Source: Pseudomonadota bacterium (lineage in GTDB: Bacteria; Pseudomonadota; Gammaproteobacteria; Steroidobacterales; Steroidobacteraceae). Taken from it: a stretch of 6,542 nucleotides of DNA. The stretch is taken from positions 1-6,542 of the forward strand of contig JAKAZP010000151.1 in NCBI GenBank assembly GCA_021815905.1. The letters are read 5' to 3'. This document shows positions 1 through 6,542 of the stretch, piece after piece; within the stretch, counting starts at the first letter, position 1, and each line of letters opens with the position of its first letter. The notes beneath the pieces are model-generated. The model did no database searches and was not told the origin of the DNA. It saw only the letters and a list, made by a program, of their open reading frames with translations. Both the position numbers and the translations under genes were made by a program.

Positions 1-3000
1 CGTGCTCTTGCGGCCGCCGCGGCTCGTGCGCTGCTCGATGGCGACGGTGGGGGGGATGCCGTAGATGGCGTCGACGTCGGGACGTGCGGCCGGCTGCACG
101 AACTGGCGCGCGTAGGCGTTCAGAGACTCGAGATAGCGACGCTGCCCCTCGTTGAAGAGGATGTCGAACGCGAGCGTCGACTTGCCCGAGCCCGAGACGC
201 CCGTGATGACGGTGAAGCGGTCCCGCGGAATCTGCACGTCGATGCTCTTGAGGTTGTGCTCGCGCGCGTTGTGGATGACGATCGCGTGGCGCGGCCGGCC
301 GCGTTCCCGCCCGTACCCGACCTGCGGCTCGCCGGCGGCGGCCGGAGCGGCCGCGGCGAGATCGGCCTCGGCGCCGAGCGCCCGCTCGTACGCCGCGAGC
401 GCCTGGCCGGTGTGCGAGGCCGGGTGCGCGCGCACCTGTGCGGGCGTTCCCGCGCAGACGACCTCTCCGCCACGATCGCCGCCCTCGGGGCCGAGATCGA
501 TGATCCAGTCCGCGGCCCGGATCACATCGAGGTTGTGCTCGATGACGAGCAGCGAGTGTCCCGCGGCGAGCAGCTTGCGAAAGGCCGCCAGCAACTTCGC
601 GACGTCCTCGAAGTGCAGGCCCGTCGTCGGCTCGTCGAAGAGAAAGAGCTTGCCCCTGTGCGTGGTGCTCGAGAGCACCGAGCCCGCCGCGGCGAGATGG
701 CCGGCGAGCTTCAGTCGCTGCGCCTCACCGCCCGAGAGCGTCGGCACCGGTTGCCCGAGCCGCACGTACTCCAGGCCCACATCCGACAGCGGCGCGAGAC
801 GCGCGGCGATCTCGCGCGAGTCGCGGAAGAACGCGAGGGCCTCCGTCACGGTCATCTCGAGCACATCGGCGATGCTCGCGCGCCGGCCATCGGCCCCCTC
901 GCGCCTGATCTCGAGCACCTCCTGCCGGTATCGCCGCCCGTCGCAGTCGGGACAGCGCAGGTAGACGTCGGAGAGAAACTGCATCTCCACGTGCTCGAAG
1001 CCGTTGCCGCTGCAGGTCGGGCAGCGGCCGTTGCCGGAGTTGAAGCTGAAAGTGCCGGGGGTGTACTTGCGCTCCTGCGCGGCCGGCTCCGCTGCGAACA
1101 GCGCCCGGATCGTGTCGAAGGCGCCGACGTAGCTCGCGGGATTCGAGCGCGTGGTGCGGCCGATCGCGCTCTGATCCACCATCACCACGTCGTCGATCAG
1201 CTCCGCGCCCTGCAGTCCCGCGAAGGCGCCCGGCGCTTCCGTCGGCTTGCCGTGATACTTCAGAAGCGCGGGGTAGAGCACATCCTCGATCAGCGTCGAC
1301 TTGCCCGAGCCCGACACGCCGGTGACGCACGCCAGGCGCTTCAGCGGGATGCGGACGTCGATGTCCTTGAGGTTGTGCTGGCGAACTCCGCGCAGCTCGA
1401 GCCAGCGATTGGCGCGGGCTTCGGCGGTGATCTCGGCGGGCTTCGGCTGCGCTGGAATCACGGGCGCCGCGCTCGGGTCGCCGACCCGGCGGCGCCCGCT
1501 CAGGTACTCCCCGGTGAGCGAGCGCGCGCTGCGGCGGATCTCGGCCGGCGAGCCGGCGAACACGATCTCGCCCCCGCGCTCACCCGCCCCCGGGCCCATG
1601 TCGATGATGCGGTCGGCCTCGAGCATGATCTGCGGATCGTGCTCGACCACCAGCAGCGAGTTGCCCGCGTCTCGCAGCCGCTTCATGACCGCGATGACGC
1701 GCTGCATGTCGCGCGGGTGCAGGCCGATCGAAGGCTCATCGAGCACGAACAGGGTGTTGACGAGCGAGGTGCCGAGAGCGGTGGTCAGGTTGATGCGCTG
1801 CACTTCCCCGCCCGAGAGCGTGCGGGACTGCCGGTCGAGCGTGAGATAACCGAGCCCCACCTCGTCGAGATAGCCGAAGCGGGCGCGAATCTCGGCGAGC
1901 AGCAGATCCGTCGCCTCATCGAGCGGGCGGGGCAGCTCGAGGCGGCGGAAGAACTCCCGCGCGCGCTCGATCGGCAGCACCATGAGGTCGTGGATGCAAA
2001 GGCCGGGCAGGCTCTCGAGCGTCTGCTCGCTCCAGTCCACGCCCCGCGGCCGAAAGCGCGGCCGCTCTGCGAGCGCCGCCTGCGCGAGCGCGTGATCGCC
2101 GATGCGCCAGAGCAGACCCTGGGTCTTCAGGCGCGCCCCGCCGCAGGCCTCGCACGGCGTGTAGGCGCGGTAACGCGAGAGCAGCACGCGCACGTGCATC
2201 TTGTAGGCGCGAGTCTCGAGCCAGGCGAAGAAGCGCTTCGCTCCGTACCAGACGCCCTTGCTCCAGTCCCCCTCGCCCTCGATCACCCAGGCGCGCTGCT
2301 CGCGGGAGAGCTCGCGCCAGGGCGTGTCGAGCGGCACCCCGCGCTTCTTCGCGAACTTCTCGAGATCCTGCTGACATTCGGCGTACGATTGGCTCTGCCA
2401 GGGCTTGAGCGCGCCTGATCGCAGCGACTTGCTCTCATCGGGGATGACCAGGCCGAAGTCGATGCCGATGGTGCGGCCGAAGCCCCGGCAGCTCTCGCAG
2501 GCGCCCACCGGCGAGTTGAAGGAGAACAGGCTCGGGGTCGGCTCCCGGTAGCTCAAGTCGCATTCGGCGCAGTGCAGCGCGCTCGAGTAGCGCCAGATCG
2601 CGAGCGTCCGGGGCGGATCGCCGTCGTCGATCACCTGCAGATTGACGCGGCCCCCACCGACGCGCAGCGCGGTCTCGAGCGACTCGATGATGCGCCCGCG
2701 CTCGGTCCGGCCCGCCCGGAACCGGTCCTGCACCACCTCGAGCACGCGTCGCGGCGCGGTGGCGCCGGACTTGCCCCGCGCGCCGCGGCGGCGCCGGGCG
2801 GGCGGGGCCGCCTTCGCCTCGGCGGGCTTCGCCTCGGGCCGCTCGATGAAGCGCGTGTAGCCCTGCTTCTCGAGCAGGCTCCGGATCTCCTCTTCCGTGA
2901 AACTCTCGGGGACGGGAACGGGGAAGGTGAGCAGGAGGCGCGGGTCGCCCGCGGCGCTCGCGCGCTCGGCGAGCTGCGCATGGATGCTGTCGGCGGTGTC

Positions 3001-3468
3001 GCGCCGCACCGGGCGGCCGCAGCGCTGGCAGTAAAGCGCCGCGGTGCGGGCGAACAGCAGTTTCAGATGATCGTTGAGCTCGGTCATCGTGCCGACCGTC
3101 GAGCGCGAAGTGCGCACGGGGTTGGTCTGATCGATGGCGATCGCCGGCGGGATCCCCGCGATCGCATCGACCTGCGGCTTGTCCATGCGATCGAGAAACT
3201 GCCGCGCGTAGGGGGAGAAGGTCTCGACGTAGCGTCGCTGCCCTTCCGCATAGAGCGTGTCGAACACGAGCGAGGATTTGCCCGAGCCCGAAACGCCGGT
3301 CACGACCACGAGCTCGCCGAGCGGAATCTCGAGATCGAGATTCTTCAGGTTGTTCTGCCGTGCGCCGCGGACGCGAATGCTCTCGAGGGCCTGAGGCGGA
3401 CGGGCCTCGGTCGCGGCCCGGGGCGCTCGCGAGGGCTGAGCGCTGCGAGATGCGCGGGAGTCGTTCAT
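1..3468 (-). CDS. uvrA: Tandem (oversized) UvrA, excinuclease ABC subunit A family; 3' end beyond the left edge
   Basis: UvrA is the damage-recognition ATPase of nucleotide excision repair; it acts on DNA in the cytoplasm and loads UvrB. The frame is open for 1156 codons with no stop. Unit 1 shows Walker A at residues 58-66 (GVSGSGKSS), a CxxC at 147/150, zinc module C300/C303/C324/C327, CxxC at 439/442, signature LSGGE 551-555 and Walker B D577-E578 (LDEPSIGLH). Its second half shows Walker A 717-725, zinc module C816/C819/C839/C842, signature LSGGE 911-915 and Walker B D945-E946 (DEPTTGLH). Both four-Cys modules keep the spacing I recall for E. coli UvrA. After a linker (1033-1056) a new unit starts: HNLK, third Walker A 1090-1098, then [17 protein letters not shown] standard UvrA is about 940 residues, so this is a tandem fusion, probably 1,800-1,950 residues in full (estimate). 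ATG 3468 is the only ATG, GTG or TTG start between the upstream in-frame stop (3532-3534) and the conserved domain; no good Shine-Dalgarno is visible. UvrB dependence is uncertain because the UvrB-binding region (about 140-290) carries a basic insert. Large fused UvrA proteins are known; their role is less clear than that of canonical UvrA. Confidence 0.95.
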   Translation of the reverse strand, partial: MNDSRASRSAQPSRAPRAATEARPPQALESIRVRGARQNNLKNLDLEIPLGELVVVTGVSGSGKSSLVFDTLYAEGQRRYVETFSPYARQFLDRMDKPQVDAIAGIPPAIAIDQTNPVRTSRSTVGTMTELNDHLKLLFARTAALYCQRCGRPVRRDTADSIHAQLAERASAAGDPRLLLTFPVPVPESFTEEEIRSLLEKQGYTRFIERPEAKPAEAKAAPPARRRRGARGKSGATAPRRVLEVVQDRFRAGRTERGRIIESLETALRVGGGRVNLQVIDDGDPPRTLAIWRYSSALHCAECDLSYREPTPSLFSFNSPVGACESCRGFGRTIGIDFGLVIPDESKSLRSGALKPWQSQSYAECQQDLEKFAKKRGVPLDTPWRELSREQRAWVIEGEGDWSKGVWYGAKRFFAWLETRAYKMHVRVLLSRYRAYTPCEACGGARLKTQGLLWRIGDHALAQAALAERPRFRPRGVDWSEQTLESLPGLCIHDLMVLPIERAREFFRRLELPRPLDEATDLLLAEIRARFGYLDEVGLGYLTLDRQSRTLSGGEVQRINLTTALGTSLVNTLFVLDEPSIGLHPRDMQRVIAVMKRLRDAGNSLLVVEHDPQIMLEADRIIDMGPGAGERGGEIVFAGSPAEIRRSARSLTGEYLSGRRRVGDPSAAPVIPAQPKPAEITAEARANRWLELRGVRQHNLKDIDVRIPLKRLACVTGVSGSGKSTLIEDVLYPALLKYHGKPTEAPGAFAGLQGAELIDDVVMVDQSAIGRTTRSNPASYVGAFDTIRALFAAEPAAQERKYTPGTFSFNSGNGRCPTCSGNGFEHVEMQFLSDVYLRCPDCDGRRYRQEVLEIRREGADGRRASIADVLEMTVTEALAFFRDSREIAARLAPLSDVGLEYVRLGQPVPTLSGGEAQRLKLAGHLAAAGSVLSSTTHRGKLFLFDEPTTGLHFEDVAKLLAAFRKLLAAGHSLLVIEHNLDVIRAADWIIDLGPEGGDRGGEVVCAGTPAQVRAHPASHTGQALAAYERALGAEADLAAAAPAAAGEPQVGYGRERGRPRHAIVIHNAREHNLKSIDVQIPRDRFTVITGVSGSGKSTLAFDILFNEGQRRYLESLNAYARQFVQPAARPDVDAIYGIPPTVAIEQRTSRGGRKST

Positions 3469-3528
3469 CGGCGGATATGTGGGGCGGATCAGGGCGATTG
3501 CGAGCGGGAAGGGCTCGCGATGAGATCG

Positions 3529-3557
3529 ATTTTAAACGGAAAACGGCGCGCCGGCAC
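3529..3557 (-). promoter_or_regulatory. Candidate promoter for the tandem uvrA
   Basis: Read on the minus strand, positions 3534-3529 give TAAAAT, five of six matches to a sigma-70 -10 box. It sits in the only AT-rich patch of this GC-rich intergenic region. With a 17-bp spacer the -35 hexamer would be GTGCCG (3557-3552), only three of six matches. Transcription would start near 3522, leaving a leader of about 55 nt before the ATG. No LexA-type CTGT-N8-ACAG box was found, so the sequence gives no sign of classical SOS control. Confidence 0.35.
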
Positions 3558-3614
3558 CGCAGCCGCGGGAGCGCCGGGAAATCCAGTATCCGCACCAAGC
3601 GAGCGCTGTATGCC

Positions 3615-3644
3615 TTCGGGCGCCGAGTCGCCATGGCGTACAAT
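3615..3644 (+). promoter_or_regulatory. Candidate promoter for the cbs operon
   Basis: TACAAT at 3639-3644 matches five of six positions of the sigma-70 -10 box. The -35 is poor: TTCGGG at 3615-3620 with an 18-bp spacer. The inferred start near 3651 leaves a leader of only about 27 nt, too short for a riboswitch. The weak -35 would fit an activator-dependent promoter, but no specific regulator site can be named. Confidence 0.4.
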
Positions 3645-3666
3645 GCGGCCATCGAGGTTCGGCCCC

Positions 3667-3673
3667 GAGGAGG
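3667..3673 (+). promoter_or_regulatory. Ribosome binding site deciding the cbs start
   Basis: GAGGAGG lies 4 nt upstream of ATG 3678. The frame is open back to 3360 and has another ATG at 3633, but that one lacks a Shine-Dalgarno sequence and would add 15 residues unlike the family. The site supports 3678 as the true start. Confidence 0.75.
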
Positions 3674-3677
3674 CGCC

Positions 3678-5051
<1,374 letters not shown>

Positions 5052-5054
5052 CGC

Positions 5055-5058
5055 GAGG
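5055..5058 (+). promoter_or_regulatory. Short Shine-Dalgarno of the second operon gene
   Basis: GAGG lies 5 nt upstream of ATG 5064, inside the 12-bp gap after the cbs stop codon. The gap has no room for a promoter or terminator, which supports co-transcription of the two genes. Confidence 0.55.
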
Positions 5059-5063
5059 TCCGA

Positions 5064-6260
5064 ATGACCGACGAAAGATCCGGGCGGGGTGACCGAAGCG
5101 GCGCGCGGGTCGGGCGAGGATTCGCCACCCGCGTCATTCACGGGGGCCAGCGGCCCGATCCCCTCACCGGGGCGGTGATGCCGCCGATCTATGCGACCTC
5201 CACCTACGTGCAGTCGAGCCCCGGCGTGCACCAGGGGTACGAGTACTCCCGCACCCGCAATCCCACCCGCGACGCGCTGCAGGCGGCGCTCGCCGACCTC
5301 GAGGGCGGGGGCGCGGCGTTCGCGTTCGCCTCCGGAATGGCGGCGACCTCCACCGTGCTCGAGCTGCTCGATGCCGGCTCGCACATCATCGCCATGCACG
5401 ATCTCTACGGCGGCACCTACAGGCTGCTCGAGAACGTGCGCCGGCGCTCGGCCGGTCACGCGGTCTCGTTCGTCGACCTGACACGGCCCGGCGCCCTCGA
5501 GCAGGCGATCCGCCCCGAGACGCGGCTGCTGTGGGTCGAGACCCCGACCAATCCGCTGCTGAAGCTGGTCGATCTCGAGGCCGTCGCGGCGATCGCGCGG
5601 GCGAGAGGCCTGATCAGCGTGTGCGACAACACCTTCGCGACGCCCTTCCTGCAGCGCCCGCTCGAGCACGGCTTCGACGTGGTGGTGCACTCGACCACCA
5701 AGTATCTCAACGGGCATTCGGATTCCGTGGGCGGCGCGGCCGTCGTGCGCGCGGACAGCCCGATCGCCGAGCGCCTCGGGTACCTGCAGAACGCCGTCGG
5801 CGCGGTGCCGGGTCCGTTCGATTCCTACCTCACGCTGCGCGGCATCAAGACCCTCGCGCTCAGGATGGAGCGTCACTGCGCGAACGCGCTCGCCGTCGCC
5901 CGATTCCTCGAGAGCCACCCGAGGGTCGAGCGCGTGCACTACCCGGGGCTGCCGAGCCACCCGCAGCACGAGCTCGCGCGGCGGCAGATGCGCGCCGGGT
6001 TCGGCGGCATCGTCACCGCGGTGCTGCGCGGGAGCCTCGAGGACACCCGACGCATGCTCGAGCGGTGCCATCTGTTCGCCCTCGCCGAGAGCCTGGGCGG
6101 GGTCGAGAGCCTGATCGAGCATCCCGCGCTCATGACTCACGCCTCGCTCCCCGCCGCGGTGCGCGCCTCGCTCGGCATCGGCGATGGCCTCATCCGGCTC
6201 TCGGTCGGCGTCGAGGACGCGCGGGATCTCATCGGGGAGCTGACGGAGGCTCTCGGCTGA
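5064..6260 (+). CDS. Cystathionine gamma-lyase (Cys/Met metabolism PLP family; gamma-synthase cannot be excluded)
   Basis: A 398-residue cytoplasmic fold type I PLP enzyme, the usual length for this family. With the upstream cystathionine beta-synthase it is predicted to cleave cystathionine to cysteine, 2-oxobutyrate and ammonia. Visible motifs are YSRTRNPT with Y61 and R63 (phosphate contacts supplied to the neighbouring subunit in this family), FASGMAATST (PLP phosphate loop), VETPTNPLLKLVD, CDNTFATPFLQRP with the aspartate that contacts the pyridine nitrogen, HSTTKYLNGHSD with Schiff-base lysine K213, PGPFDSYLTLRGIKTL, AESLGGVESLIEHPALMTHAS, and IRLSVGVED with R378, expected to bind the substrate carboxylate. 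The first 19 or so residues (rich in Arg, Gly, Ser) are poorly conserved. Gamma-lyase and gamma-synthase share these motifs, so the choice rests mainly on the operon partner. The ATG is supported by the GAGG site and the 12-bp spacing. The homologous pair PA0399-PA0400 in Pseudomonas aeruginosa has, as I recall, the same order. Confidence 0.9.
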   Translation: MTDERSGRGDRSGARVGRGFATRVIHGGQRPDPLTGAVMPPIYATSTYVQSSPGVHQGYEYSRTRNPTRDALQAALADLEGGGAAFAFASGMAATSTVLELLDAGSHIIAMHDLYGGTYRLLENVRRRSAGHAVSFVDLTRPGALEQAIRPETRLLWVETPTNPLLKLVDLEAVAAIARARGLISVCDNTFATPFLQRPLEHGFDVVVHSTTKYLNGHSDSVGGAAVVRADSPIAERLGYLQNAVGAVPGPFDSYLTLRGIKTLALRMERHCANALAVARFLESHPRVERVHYPGLPSHPQHELARRQMRAGFGGIVTAVLRGSLEDTRRMLERCHLFALAESLGGVESLIEHPALMTHASLPAAVRASLGIGDGLIRLSVGVEDARDLIGELTEALG

Positions 6261-6285
6261 GGGGCGAAGCCCGCGCGCTACGCGC
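6261..6285. terminator. Possible weak convergent hairpins
   Basis: Two small inverted repeats follow the gamma-lyase stop: GGGC-GAA-GCCC (6262-6272) and GCGCG-CTA-CGCGC (6273-6285). The second overlaps the stop codon of the convergent amine oxidase gene. Neither has a U-tract, and such stems arise easily in GC-rich DNA, so a terminator role is speculative. Confidence 0.2.
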
Positions 6286-6542
6286 TCAAGTGCCGATGGG
6301 CTTCCCGCGCCGCGCGCTCGCCGCTGCGCAGCGCGCCGGTGACCGTCGTGGCGTCCCCCGTCGTATCGGTCGCTTCGCCGGCGAAGAACAGCGTGCCCTC
6401 GAGCGGTGCCGCCAGCATCTCGCGCGCGCGCTCACCGCCCACGGCGACATAACTGTAGGCCCCGCGCGCGAGGGGATCGCGATCCCAGTTGTGCAGGTAC
6501 GCGGCCTGCGGCTCGCAGCTCCCGCCGGCGCCGAACAGCGAG
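6278..6542 (-). CDS. Flavin-containing amine oxidase, C-terminal 87 residues; 5' end beyond the right edge
   Basis: The minus-strand frame enters from the right edge and ends at TAG (6280-6278). The 87 visible residues match the C-terminal end of FAD-dependent amine oxidases (monoamine or polyamine oxidase type): HNWDRDPLARGAYSYVAVGG at 17-36, then LFFAGEATDTTGDATTVTGA at 51-70, then ALRSGERAA. In this family the FFAGEAT segment closes over the FAD and the following Gly/Ala-rich helix also contacts the cofactor. These enzymes oxidise amines to imines with release of H2O2. Substrate, start codon and any N-terminal Rossmann motif or signal peptide lie outside the window. The gene converges on the transsulfuration operon with 17 bp between stop codons and need not be functionally linked to it. 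Confidence 0.87.
   Translation of the reverse strand, partial: SLFGAGGSCEPQAAYLHNWDRDPLARGAYSYVAVGGERAREMLAAPLEGTLFFAGEATDTTGDATTVTGALRSGERAAREAHRHLSA

Noticed and set aside
256..2418. A 720-codon open frame on the plus strand
   Set aside because: It is exactly codon-aligned antisense to the uvrA frame, a common artefact of GC-rich genes. Its translation shows no recognisable domain, while the minus strand gives clear UvrA motifs throughout.
1..3468. Two adjacent or broken uvrA genes rather than one fusion
   Set aside because: The frame was followed codon by codon from 3468 to 1 without a stop or shift, and the linker between units is in frame.
3604..3625. CTGT at 3606 as half of a LexA box
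   Set aside because: No matching ACAG half-site follows at the expected spacing, so there is no SOS box.
3360..3677. A 106-residue N-terminal extension of cystathionine beta-synthase
   Set aside because: The extension is antisense to the uvrA start and crosses the intergenic region. A strong ribosome binding site precedes ATG 3678, where family similarity begins.

Overview
The window is dense, GC-rich bacterial DNA holding four genes in two divergent groups, with very little non-coding sequence. The high GC content, the strong codon bias and the sulfur gene pair suggest a proteobacterium, perhaps a GC-rich gamma- or betaproteobacterium. That placement is inference; nothing in the window fixes the taxon.

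Positions 1-3468 (minus strand) are one uninterrupted reading frame that runs off the left edge. It encodes at least 1156 residues of an oversized UvrA. A complete UvrA unit (two ATPase halves, two zinc modules) fills about residues 35-1030. After an Ala/Pro-rich linker, a second UvrA unit begins with its own Walker A motif. The gene therefore encodes a tandem UvrA fusion, not a standard two-ATPase protein of about 940 residues.

Positions 3469-3677 are a divergent intergenic region of 209 bp. It holds candidate promoters for both directions and a good ribosome binding site for the rightward gene. To its right, on the plus strand, lie a heme-less cystathionine beta-synthase with a C-terminal CBS-domain pair (3678-5051) and, 12 bp later, a PLP enzyme of the cystathionine gamma-lyase/gamma-synthase family (5064-6260). 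Together they look like a two-gene reverse transsulfuration operon: homocysteine plus serine gives cystathionine, which is then cleaved to cysteine.

At the right edge, on the minus strand and convergent with the operon, is the last 87 residues of a flavin amine oxidase (6278-6542). No RNA genes, CRISPR arrays, insertion sequences or tRNAs were seen. The most unusual item is the tandem UvrA; the rest is recognisable metabolism.
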